Origin: a virus
Direction: 5' to 3' (one strand)
Virus record (IMG/VR): IMGVR_UViG_3300028840_002437
Location: 1 to 32,124 of that record
Length of the DNA stretch: 32,124 nt
Shown here in pieces: positions 13,046 to 19,732 of this stretch. The notes beneath the pieces are model-generated. The model worked only from the letters and a program-made list of their open reading frames with translations. It did not search any database and had not been told where the DNA came from. A program made the translations under genes and the position numbers. Numbering within the stretch: the stretch's first letter is position 1; each line of letters starts with the position of its first letter.

Positions 13046-13714
13046 ATGAAAACTATTAAATTGACAAACTCAGAAAGACACATGTTAGCAACACTTATTC
13101 CAATGCTCTATGCAGAGGCTGGATATTCAGACGTATCCTTCAATGAATTGTATGATGAATTACACAAAGATTATAAACTTAAAGGTGTTAATTATTGGAA
13201 GGGTGTTCTCGGTTCACTTTGTAACAAGGGAGTCCTTCACGTTATTGAAGGTCGAGACATGGGAATCACTGATGACATTATTTACCTTCATTCTGATTAT
13301 TATGGACTGCACAAAAGCTGGAGAGAAGAGGTCGAGTGTGAAGAGGTTGAAGTCATTGCAGTTGGAAATGAACCAAGACCAGAAGATCAGCCAAAGAAAA
13401 CAGCAATCCAAAAAATGAAGACAGGAACACTTGCAAAGAAAGCAAAGGAAATGCTTGACCAGTTTATTGATAATAAGGTCATTGAAGAGGACACAAATGA
13501 AACACTCAAAGCAATTGCAGATGATTTTATCTCTCTGGTTTCTGACTATATGTTTGTTGATAATCTTGAGGAGGATAACAACAGATTCAACTATAAAGAC
13601 ATGGATGAGAGAGTTGAGACTGAACACTTTTATGATGACGTATGTGACAGGCAGAGGATGAGAATGATTGAGAAGTTAAGCACATTAAGGAGAACATTCA
13701 GGAGATCAAAATAA
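13046..13714 (+). CDS. Winged-helix-like early protein
   Basis: The 222-aa protein has an N-terminal domain (about 1-85) with the pattern L-T-N-S-E-R-H-M-L ... A-G-Y-S-D-V-S-F-N-E-L ... W-K-G-V-L-G-S-L-C-N-K-G-V-L, which fits a winged helix-turn-helix: helices followed by a recognition-helix-like segment and a wing strand. Such domains bind DNA or core proteins, and close relatives occur in Bacteroidota phages. The C-terminal part (about 115-222) is helical, rich in K, E and R, with an R-R-T-F-R-R-S-K tail. It may act as a regulator of the early or late switch. It starts a second early unit behind the 12981-13008 element. Confidence 0.6.
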   Translation: MKTIKLTNSERHMLATLIPMLYAEAGYSDVSFNELYDELHKDYKLKGVNYWKGVLGSLCNKGVLHVIEGRDMGITDDIIYLHSDYYGLHKSWREEVECEEVEVIAVGNEPRPEDQPKKTAIQKMKTGTLAKKAKEMLDQFIDNKVIEEDTNETLKAIADDFISLVSDYMFVDNLEEDNNRFNYKDMDERVETEHFYDDVCDRQRMRMIEKLSTLRRTFRRSK

Positions 13715-13890
13715 TGAGAAAGAATTCAAACTGGTGGCAGGATGCATTTGATGCATCCTTTCACCAACTCTCACCAGAGGAGCAGAAGAAAGGAAAAGAA
13801 GAACTTGAGTCAAAGAAGTACTCAGGACACACAGAGAACTTATATGTATTATCAAGAAGACTTAAAAAATTAGCAAATGAAGACTATTAA
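13714..13890 (+). CDS. Hypothetical 58-aa protein
   Basis: A short frame from ATG 13714, overlapping the previous stop as TAATG, to TAA 13888-13890, overlapping the DUF3310 gene by 14 nt. The product is hydrophilic with an N-terminal N-W-W-Q-D-A-F-D-A segment and a basic helical end (V-L-S-R-R-L-K-K-L). No family is recognised. The double overlap and the similar codon use make it probable that the frame is translated. Confidence 0.55.
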   Translation: MRKNSNWWQDAFDASFHQLSPEEQKKGKEELESKKYSGHTENLYVLSRRLKKLANEDY

Positions 13891-14191
13891 GAGAACACAG
13901 ATTGGTGGTGACCATTACAAAGATATGAAGATACAACCATTAGAATTTATCCATGCAAACAATATCCCGTTCATTGAAGGTGCTGTTATTAAGTATGTAT
14001 GCAGACACAGGGACAAGAACGGTGTTGAGGATATTCAGAAAGCAATTCACTTCCTTGAGATGCTGATTAACCTTGAGTATGTTGAAGACCTCTGTGACCT
14101 CTCAAGAACCTCTGAGGAGGCAGATGAACAGAGGGTCTGTGATGAGTATGGATTTATGAAGGGCAAGGATATTGGAGACTTTCACCCATAA
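13877..14191 (+). CDS. DUF3310 protein
   Basis: The 104-aa protein carries the DUF3310 signature: Q-I-G-G-D-H-Y near the start, P-L-E-F-I-H-A-N-N, I-K-Y-V-C-R-H-R-D-K-N-G and D-I-Q-K-A-I-H-F-L-E-M-L-I. This small family is common in phages of many hosts and is sometimes labelled nucleotide-kinase-like from its link to T7-type proteins; an activity is not established. The C-terminal 35 residues are acidic and specific to this protein. It overlaps the gene before it by 14 nt and the tiny lipoprotein gene after it as TAATG. Confidence 0.88.
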   Translation: MKTIKRTQIGGDHYKDMKIQPLEFIHANNIPFIEGAVIKYVCRHRDKNGVEDIQKAIHFLEMLINLEYVEDLCDLSRTSEEADEQRVCDEYGFMKGKDIGDFHP

Positions 14192-14337
14192 TGGAAAAGG
14201 ATATGAAAAGACTGTTGATAATATTGGGAGTAATTTTATTAACCATTACTGCACTGAGTTTCTCAGGTTGCTCAGAGGAGATTCCAGAACCTGAACCAGA
14301 GAAGAAAGTTTATCACCCTTTAGAAAAACATCCCTAA
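14191..14337 (+). CDS. Tiny lipoprotein (48 aa)
   Basis: The frame runs from ATG 14191 to TAA 14335-14337. The peptide has a charged start (M-E-K-D-M-K-R), a hydrophobic stretch (about 8-22) and a lipobox F-S-G-C with the cysteine at 27. The mature part is only 22 aa, acidic and proline-rich (S-E-E-I-P-E-P-E-P-E). This is the build of Rz1-like outer-membrane spanins, and the acidic residues next to the cysteine also fit the surface-export signal of Bacteroidota lipoproteins. It lies in the early region, away from the lysis genes, so an exclusion or envelope-stress role is also possible. Start and stop overlap both neighbours (TAATG each time). Confidence 0.55.
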   Translation: MEKDMKRLLIILGVILLTITALSFSGCSEEIPEPEPEKKVYHPLEKHP

Positions 14338-14507
14338 TGAGATACACAGTAACAGTCACAATCAAAGGTGACCCAATTCCAAAAGTCTTCTTTGATGCTG
14401 TTGACACATTCAAACATAAAAAGAAATTTTATATAACATTTGGACAGCAGGGAAAATATGAGTCATTTGAACTGCACATGATCCAAAAAATAACTGAAAC
14501 ATTTTAA
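14337..14507 (+). CDS. Hypothetical 56-aa protein
   Basis: The frame from ATG 14337 (overlapping the lipoprotein TAA) to TAA 14505-14507 encodes a small, lysine-rich beta-like protein (T-V-T-V-T-I-K-G-D-P, then V-F-F-D-A-V, F-Y-I-T-F-G-Q). No family is recognised. It is placed between the tiny lipoprotein and the gene whose end resembles a tail protein. Confidence 0.5.
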   Translation: MRYTVTVTIKGDPIPKVFFDAVDTFKHKKKFYITFGQQGKYESFELHMIQKITETF

Positions 14508-14517
14508 ACATAAGATT

Positions 14518-14721
14518 ATGGAACACTATCAAGAAATTTATGAGTCATTGCATGAGAAAGGATATAATCTCAAGCACCTGACAGACAAGATCACAGTCAG
14601 CAAGGCAGAATTGATTGACCTGATTGATCATCATGTCCAAAAATTAAGAAATATTGAGTTAAAAAAGGAGACCATTGATGTCACAGCCTTAGGCTCTGAC
14701 CGTTGGAAGAAATTCCTTTAA
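14518..14721 (+). CDS. Small early protein with a tail-tube-like C-terminus
   Basis: The 67-aa protein has an N-terminal helical part (1-46) with no known family. The last 21 residues, beginning I-E-L-K-K-E-T-I-D-V-T and ending W-K-K-F-L, are nearly the same as part of the tail-tube-type proteins at 22762 and 23187 (K-E-T-I-D-V-T ... S-D-G-W-K-E-F-L). At DNA level 55 of 63 bases match the 23187 gene. The similarity ends at the stop codon. It looks like a fragment copied from the tail gene and fused to an early gene, just before the terminator that ends the early region. Confidence 0.55.
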   Translation: MEHYQEIYESLHEKGYNLKHLTDKITVSKAELIDLIDHHVQKLRNIELKKETIDVTALGSDRWKKFL

Positions 14722-14741
14722 ACCATAAGCAGTTCAAAGAG

Positions 14742-14775
14742 GGGAGTTCCAAAGGGTTGAGGCTCCCTTTTTTTT
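14742..14775 (+). terminator. Terminator of the early region
   Basis: GGGAG (14742-14746) pairs with CTCCC (14763-14767), followed by eight T. The loop is 16 nt, so the stem is only moderate, but it is the right place: after the last early gene and before the late promoter region. Confidence 0.65.
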
Positions 14776-14778
14776 ATA

Positions 14779-14811
14779 CCCATCAAGAACCCATCAAGAA
14801 CCCATCAAGAC
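14779..14811. repeat. Three 11-bp tandem repeats beside the right inverted-repeat arm
   Basis: Three copies of CCCATCAAGAA (the last ends in C) run directly into the right 129-bp arm. The left arm has two shorter ATCAAGA copies at the matching border. This could be a binding site for a regulator or a slippage product. Confidence 0.7.
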
Positions 14812-14932
14812 CCCTCATGGAAAACTGTCTGGAGTATAAGTCCCTCTGGGGCTGTGGTATGTAGGCACTCCTCCATTATCATTTGATCCCCCCTCCCTTT
14901 CCAATCATTCAATGTTCACCGTCGTCTATATA
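14804..14932 (+). repeat. 129-bp perfect inverted repeat, right arm
   Basis: This is the plus-strand copy of the sequence at 4485-4613 (minus). It begins ATCAAGACCCC and ends with the GTCGTCTATATA motif (14921-14932), 21 nt before the small-terminase start. It has no gene. Both arms point outward from the early region toward the two late operons, so identical upstream control of both late units is the simplest reading. Confidence 0.93.
14921..14932 (+). promoter_or_regulatory. GTCGTCTATATA motif (copy d), rightward late promoter candidate
   Basis: This exact copy closes the right inverted-repeat arm. The small-terminase start (14954) follows after 21 nt. It would drive the packaging, head and tail genes. 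Confidence 0.6.
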
Positions 14933-14953
14933 GATAAGGAACATGATAAAAAT

Positions 14954-15310
14954 ATGGACAGATACAAGAAGAAAATGAAAGAAATAAAGGACTTCCTAAA
15001 GAGTAAGGGAGTGCTTGAGGATGTTGATACAACCTTGATTGATGAACTTGTGTTCAATCTCAGGTTATCAGACACAGCAAAGAAGGAAGTCTTTCCAGAT
15101 GGACAGGAGCCTGTCATCACTGTGAACATAAGAGAGATTGACAAGCAACCATACTATGTTGCAAACCCTGCAATAAAGATATATAATGAGGCACTCAAAA
15201 CAATCCGTTCAATATCAATCTCACTTGGATTGACACCAGCAGATAGAAAGAAACTTGGACTGCAAGACAAGAAAGAGGAGGAGGATGCACTTGACAAAAT
15301 TCTGAGTTAA
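14954..15310 (+). CDS. Terminase small subunit, P27 family
   Basis: I chose ATG 14954 (118 aa). A frame from 14912 also exists, but it would read through the promoter-like motif. The N-terminal half is basic and helical, as expected for DNA recognition. The C-terminal part contains N-P-A-I-K-I-Y-N-E-A-L-K-T-I-R and S-L-G-L-T-P-A-D-R-K-K-L-G, the conserved end of P27-type small terminase subunits. It should bind the packaging site on phage DNA and load it into the large subunit. It is the first gene of the rightward late operon. Confidence 0.82.
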   Translation: MDRYKKKMKEIKDFLKSKGVLEDVDTTLIDELVFNLRLSDTAKKEVFPDGQEPVITVNIREIDKQPYYVANPAIKIYNEALKTIRSISISLGLTPADRKKLGLQDKKEEEDALDKILS

Positions 15311-15320
15311 TCACATACAC

Positions 15321-15677
15321 ATGGTTGAGAGTATTAAGACAACACAAAGACTGTTCAGTCTTAATCAGTTATATAGTGGAGGACACTGGTCAAAGAGGCA
15401 CAAACTTAAACAGCACTGGAACAGGATATTTCTGACATACATCCTTGCAGAGATGAAGGGATATAAGTATGACACATTTGAGATACATGTAAGATACAAG
15501 GGATATCTTGATGTTGACAATGTCTCAGCAGCAGTCAAAATGTTCATTGATGCTATGAAAGACTCAAAGAAGATCACTGATGATTCACCAACATACTTCA
15601 AAAAACTCACAATAAAATATGATAGTACATTAAAGAAGAATGAAACAATATTCACAATAAGAGATTATGACCCCTGA
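15321..15677 (+). CDS. RusA-like Holliday junction resolvase
   Basis: The 118-aa protein resembles RusA: an early N-Q-L-Y ... W-x-x-R segment, a strand F-E-I-H-V-R-Y, then D64-V-D66-N67-V-S-A-A-V-K, D77 in F-I-D-A-M and D87-D88 in I-T-D-D-S-P. The D-x-D-N motif and the later D-D pair are the metal ligands of this family. The enzyme would cut Holliday junctions, and in a late operon it may trim branched DNA before packaging. It is sandwiched between the two terminase subunits and overlaps the large-subunit gene by 11 nt. Confidence 0.75.
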   Translation: MVESIKTTQRLFSLNQLYSGGHWSKRHKLKQHWNRIFLTYILAEMKGYKYDTFEIHVRYKGYLDVDNVSAAVKMFIDAMKDSKKITDDSPTYFKKLTIKYDSTLKKNETIFTIRDYDP

Positions 15678-17382
15678 TTTATATGCAGAAGAACAGTGGA
15701 ATAAGGCAGAGGAGTTTATCAATGGTGTTGAATCAGGTGATATACTCTCCAATAAGTATGTCAAATTAGCTGTAAAGAGATACAAGAAAGACCTAAAGAG
15801 GGATGATCTAATATATGACAAGGAACTTGTGTTAAGAGTGTACAGATTCTTTTCACTGTTAAGAATTAACATTCAGAATGAGTATAAGCAATTTGAACTC
15901 CTCCACTTTCAGGCATTTATTATTGCAAACATTTATGGTTTTTATTGGAAGGAATCAGGTAAAAGACGTTTCAGGTATTCCTATATAGAAATGGCAAGGA
16001 AGGGAGGAAAGACAACCTTCTCTGCTGCCCTGTCATTATATCACTTCATTGCAGATGGTGAGATTGATGCACAGGTCTTATTCTTAGCCTCAACAAGAGA
16101 ACAAGCATCCATTGCCCTCAGATATGTCAAGGCAATCACATCAAATTCACCAACACTTCAAAAAAGAATTGACATCCTCCAATATCAGTTAAGATTTGAA
16201 TCTGCTGCAAAAGGGAGAAAGAGTGAATCCTTTCTCAAGCCACTCCCAAGTGTTGCAGACAGACTTGATGGATATTCAAATTCTTATGCCCTGATTGACG
16301 AGTATCATGCACACCCAAATGATGAAATTCTAAAGGTCATGAAAAGTGGAATGGGTGCAAGGAGAAACCCAATGATAAACATAATTACAACAGCAGGTTT
16401 TGACCTTGACAAACCTTGTTATTCTTACAGGGAAGGGGTGATCAACTTGCTCAGTGGAGAGGTTGAGGATGACTCATTATTTGGAATAATATTCACACTT
16501 GACAAGGACGACGACTACACAGACCCCTCCTGCTGGGTGAAAGCAAATCCAGCACTTGGACAAATACAGGACATTGATGACTTGATAATTGAGTTCAATC
16601 AAGCCAAAATCACACCATCATTATTGAACAATTTTCTCACAAAAAATCTTAATCTATGGATAAGTAATGAGAATACTTGGATTGAGGAGGAAGACCTTGA
16701 ACGGGTTTATAATCCTGATTTGAAACTTGATGACTTTATTGGTGAGGATTGTTACATTGGTGTTGACTTGTCCTCAACAAGAGACCTGACATCCTTCACA
16801 CTTCTATTTGAAAGGGACATGAAGTTCTTTGCTTTCCCTGTCTGCTATATGGCAAACCAACCATCAAAGAAGATCAGGAAGGGAGGAATTGATTTGTCAA
16901 GATGGATCAAGAAAGGACATATACATGAATGTCAGACCAAAACAATTGACTATGACCTTATGTTTAAGCACTTCGAGAGATGGTCTGAGATGTTTAATAT
17001 TGTTCAGGTTGGATATGACCCCTATAATTCAGACATGTTTGTCCCAAGGGTTGAATCAATTGGTGTTGACTGCACAAAGATGCCTCAGACAGCACCTGCA
17101 TTTAACTTCCCATTGAAGTTTCTTGAAAAGTTGATATATGATGATAATATTGAACTCACAAACCCTGTGACAAAGTGGAATTTCAGGAATGTTGTGTTGT
17201 ACTTTGATGGAAATGAGAACATGAAAATAATGAAGAACAAATCAAAGGACTCTGTTGATATTCCTGTCTCAATGGGAATGGCTGTTGCTATGTGGTTAAA
17301 GATTAATTATGATCCTGAACGTGTTGCAATGGAATCATATATCAGGTCACAGCATAAAGAAGGTTCAACGTCGTCTATATAG
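15667..17382 (+). CDS. Terminase large subunit
   Basis: The 571-aa protein has the two enzyme parts of a packaging motor. The ATPase has Walker A A110-R-K-G-G-K-T-T117, Walker B Y-A-L-I-D211-E212-Y-H and a coupling motif I-I-T-T-A-G (239-244). The nuclease part has the RNase-H-like acidic site G365-V-D367-L-S-S and a later G-Y-D451-P-Y-N. This is the Terminase_1 type (HK97/P27 group). It packs DNA into proheads and cuts it. The last residues, S-T-S-S-I, are encoded by the GTCGTCTATATA motif, whose final bases with the next G form the stop codon. Confidence 0.93.
   Translation: MTPDLYAEEQWNKAEEFINGVESGDILSNKYVKLAVKRYKKDLKRDDLIYDKELVLRVYRFFSLLRINIQNEYKQFELLHFQAFIIANIYGFYWKESGKRRFRYSYIEMARKGGKTTFSAALSLYHFIADGEIDAQVLFLASTREQASIALRYVKAITSNSPTLQKRIDILQYQLRFESAAKGRKSESFLKPLPSVADRLDGYSNSYALIDEYHAHPNDEILKVMKSGMGARRNPMINIITTAGFDLDKPCYSYREGVINLLSGEVEDDSLFGIIFTLDKDDDYTDPSCWVKANPALGQIQDIDDLIIEFNQAKITPSLLNNFLTKNLNLWISNENTWIEEEDLERVYNPDLKLDDFIGEDCYIGVDLSSTRDLTSFTLLFERDMKFFAFPVCYMANQPSKKIRKGGIDLSRWIKKGHIHECQTKTIDYDLMFKHFERWSEMFNIVQVGYDPYNSDMFVPRVESIGVDCTKMPQTAPAFNFPLKFLEKLIYDDNIELTNPVTKWNFRNVVLYFDGNENMKIMKNKSKDSVDIPVSMGMAVAMWLKINYDPERVAMESYIRSQHKEGSTSSI
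17370..17381 (+). promoter_or_regulatory. GTCGTCTATATA motif (copy e) before the portal gene
   Basis: This exact copy, with the CAAC prefix, is embedded in the last codons of the large terminase gene and ends 28 nt before the portal start. Because the motif dictates the last amino acids and the stop of the terminase, it was probably selected at DNA level. Confidence 0.6.
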
Positions 17383-17409
17383 TAAAGAACTTATCATAAA
17401 TTTTAACAA

Positions 17410-18675
17410 ATGGGATTGACAGACAGTTTATTCAACATTATTGTTGGCAGAACTGACAAGGTTTATTCACCTGCTCAAATTTCTGCTGCAATATCTCCAA
17501 ACAAGTTTGACCCCAATCACCCTGAAGTTGTTGCAGTTGCAAACACTTGTGTAAAGATTCTTGCTGAAACAATGGGAAGAATACCTCTTGAGGTTTACAA
17601 GACAGTTGAGGGTGAGGGAAAACTAAAGGACAAAAAGTTTTATTTATATGACATATTGCATACACAACCTAATGGTTGGACTAATGCAAATATGTTTTTT
17701 CAAGCCCTTGAATATCACAGGAACTTCAGGGGCAATGCTTATGCATTTATACACAGGCACCAAGGGTCAGGGAGGGTCACAAGTCTTGAGGTTCTTGATT
17801 CAAGAAGGGTGTGTGGTTATGAGTTAAGGGATGGTGAATTATATTATCTTGTTTCAAAGGTTGACAACCCATCTGATTTTGATGCAATTAATGCAACAGA
17901 AATGCTGCACTTTAGAATGCAGACTGAAGATGGGATTTGGGGAATTCACCCAATGACATCACTGAAAACAAACATGAGTCTTGTTCATAAGGGGAGCCTC
18001 ACAATGGACACATTTTATGAAAACAATGCATTCTCTCCCAAGGCACTCAAGTCAACTGTTGCAAGTGCAAACACTAAACACTTAGATGAGGCACTGAAGG
18101 ACTTTGAGACCCTTTATGCAGGAGCAGCAAAGGCAGGGAAGGTCATCAAACTTCCCCCCAACACAGAGTTGCAAGACTTGGCAATTGACTTTCAGACTGC
18201 TCAAATAATTGAAGGGATGAAGTTGAACAGTCAGCAAATCTCTGCTCATTATGGAGTACCTGTTTTCATGTCTTCTGGAGACTACACACAGAGCAAATTC
18301 AACTCAATTGAGGCAATGCAAATTGGATTTAAGGTTCACACCATTGCACCAATTGCAAGAATGTATAAGTCTGAACTTGAAATGAAGTTATTGACAGACA
18401 AAGACAAGGCACTTGGAAGGGAGATTGAGTTCAACCTCAATAGTCTTGTTGAACCTGACACAAAGACAAAGACTGAGTATTTTAAAAATATGATTTATAC
18501 TGGTGTTATGACACCCCAATTGGCTGCAATCCTTGAGGGACTTCCAGCAAGTGAGGTTCAGGACATTCATCTAATACAGAGCAATATGATGGGACTTGAA
18601 CAGTACAGAACAAAGGGAGCATCAGAGGCAAAACAGCAAACAAACAAACAAAACAATGGCAATAAAGAGAATTAA
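17410..18675 (+). CDS. Portal protein, HK97 family
   Basis: The 421-aa protein follows the pattern of HK97-type portals: an N-terminal part with N-T-C-V-K-I-L-A-E-T-M-G-R-I-P-L, a middle with F-R-G-N-A-Y-A-F-I and L-E-V-L-D-S-R-R-V, and a C-terminal helical region with H-Y-G-V-P-V-F-M. It forms the dodecameric ring through which DNA enters and leaves the capsid. Length is typical (about 400-450 aa). The last 20 nt overlap the start of the next gene. It is the second unit of the late operon, directly downstream of motif copy e. Confidence 0.92.
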   Translation: MGLTDSLFNIIVGRTDKVYSPAQISAAISPNKFDPNHPEVVAVANTCVKILAETMGRIPLEVYKTVEGEGKLKDKKFYLYDILHTQPNGWTNANMFFQALEYHRNFRGNAYAFIHRHQGSGRVTSLEVLDSRRVCGYELRDGELYYLVSKVDNPSDFDAINATEMLHFRMQTEDGIWGIHPMTSLKTNMSLVHKGSLTMDTFYENNAFSPKALKSTVASANTKHLDEALKDFETLYAGAAKAGKVIKLPPNTELQDLAIDFQTAQIIEGMKLNSQQISAHYGVPVFMSSGDYTQSKFNSIEAMQIGFKVHTIAPIARMYKSELEMKLLTDKDKALGREIEFNLNSLVEPDTKTKTEYFKNMIYTGVMTPQLAAILEGLPASEVQDIHLIQSNMMGLEQYRTKGASEAKQQTNKQNNGNKEN

Positions 18676-18985
18676 GGTTATAAGGATATTTTCAGGAGAC
18701 AGCACCTTGTTATATACTGTCACACCATATACACCAGAGGTCAGGCTTGAGCAAATTATCTCAGAGTCAACATACTTGAGAAAGTCAAAACTTCACCATC
18801 AGATCAATGATTTGGTTGAGGCTGGCAAGAGTCCAGAATCTGAGATCATAGGTGAGTGTCTTTCAAGGGATGAGGTCAAACTCATTATAAATCAACACAG
18901 GTCTGCAAAGGTTCCAAAATCTGGAACTGAAAAGAAGACTATAAAAAGAAGGAGAACAACCAAAAAGACAAAGAAAGATGAATAA
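18656..18985 (+). CDS. Small basic head protein of unknown role
   Basis: I chose ATG 18656 (109 aa), which overlaps the portal C-terminus by 20 nt; a longer frame from 18596 would lie deep inside the portal gene. The N-terminal part (about 1-80) is mixed alpha/beta. The last 25 residues are a lysine/arginine-rich tail (K-R-R-R-T-T-K-K-T-K-K). Between portal and protease this may be a scaffold-like or capsid-interior DNA-binding protein. I recognise no family. It overlaps the protease start by 8 nt. Confidence 0.6.
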   Translation: MAIKRIKVIRIFSGDSTLLYTVTPYTPEVRLEQIISESTYLRKSKLHHQINDLVEAGKSPESEIIGECLSRDEVKLIINQHRSAKVPKSGTEKKTIKRRRTTKKTKKDE

Positions 18986-19661
18986 AGAATTAAGATTTCA
19001 GAACACAGATAATAAGGAACTCTCAATGAGGGCAACCAAGTCTGAGGATGGGAAGAGATATCTTGAGGGATATGCAATCCTGTTCAACACAAGAAGTAAA
19101 TTGATTTTTGAGGATGGTGAAATATTTACAGAGGTTATTGAAAGGGGTGCATTGGATGCATTGTTTGCAAGGAAAGATGAACTTGATGTCCTTTATACAT
19201 TCCAGCATAATATGTCAGAACCAATGGCAAGGTATAATCCACTGAAGGGAGCATATTCACTCACATTTGAGCCTGATGATATTGGGTTGAGATTCAAGGC
19301 TGAAATTCCGAATACAACACTCGGAAATGACACATATGAACTTGTGAGGTCTGGTGTATTATATGAGACATCATTTATATTTACAGTTGACAAAAAGGGT
19401 CAGAGATGGGAGAGAACTGATGAGGGACTGTTGAGGCACATCACATCAATCACAGGTCTCTATGATTTAAGCACAGTTGTCAGGGCTGCCTACGATGGAA
19501 CAAGCACTCAGATTGCAAGGGGTGACTTCTCAGAGATGATCCCAAAGGATGATAAACTTATACAGGAGGAGAAAGAACGTGCAGCAGAGGCACAAAGGAA
19601 TGAGTCTGCAAGGCAATTTAAGAACAAAGTCAAGACAAGATTGCACCAGCTTAAAAAATAA
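18978..19661 (+). CDS. Prohead protease, HK97 family (S78)
   Basis: The 227-aa protein is an HK97-type prohead protease. It has a G-Y-A-I-L-F-N strand (about 31-37), the catalytic histidine H77 in F-Q-H-N-M, and the catalytic serine S132 in E-T-S-F-I-F. The third catalytic residue is not certain by eye. It should process the capsid N-terminal delta domain and itself during head maturation. The C-terminal 40 residues are charged and helical, as is common for release or targeting segments. The order portal, basic protein, protease, capsid is standard. Confidence 0.9.
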   Translation: MNKELRFQNTDNKELSMRATKSEDGKRYLEGYAILFNTRSKLIFEDGEIFTEVIERGALDALFARKDELDVLYTFQHNMSEPMARYNPLKGAYSLTFEPDDIGLRFKAEIPNTTLGNDTYELVRSGVLYETSFIFTVDKKGQRWERTDEGLLRHITSITGLYDLSTVVRAAYDGTSTQIARGDFSEMIPKDDKLIQEEKERAAEAQRNESARQFKNKVKTRLHQLKK

Positions 19662-19672
19662 GAAGGTGCAAC

Positions 19673-19684
19673 GTCGTCTATATA
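19673..19684 (+). promoter_or_regulatory. GTCGTCTATATA motif (copy f) before the capsid gene
   Basis: An exact copy with the CAAC prefix lies in the 71-nt gap between the protease stop and the capsid start (19733), 48 nt before the ATG. A separate promoter for the most abundant virion protein is expected. Confidence 0.6.
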
Positions 19685-19732
19685 AGTGAATGACAGAATA
19701 AGTCAATATACAAAACAAAACATTCAGTAAAA

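Noticed and set aside
14779-14811. CRISPR-like repeats
   Set aside because: Only three 11-bp units with no spacers.
14804-14932. Short leader peptide (15 codons) inside the 129-bp repeat
   Set aside because: It has no ribosome-binding site or context, and its conservation is already explained by the repeat.
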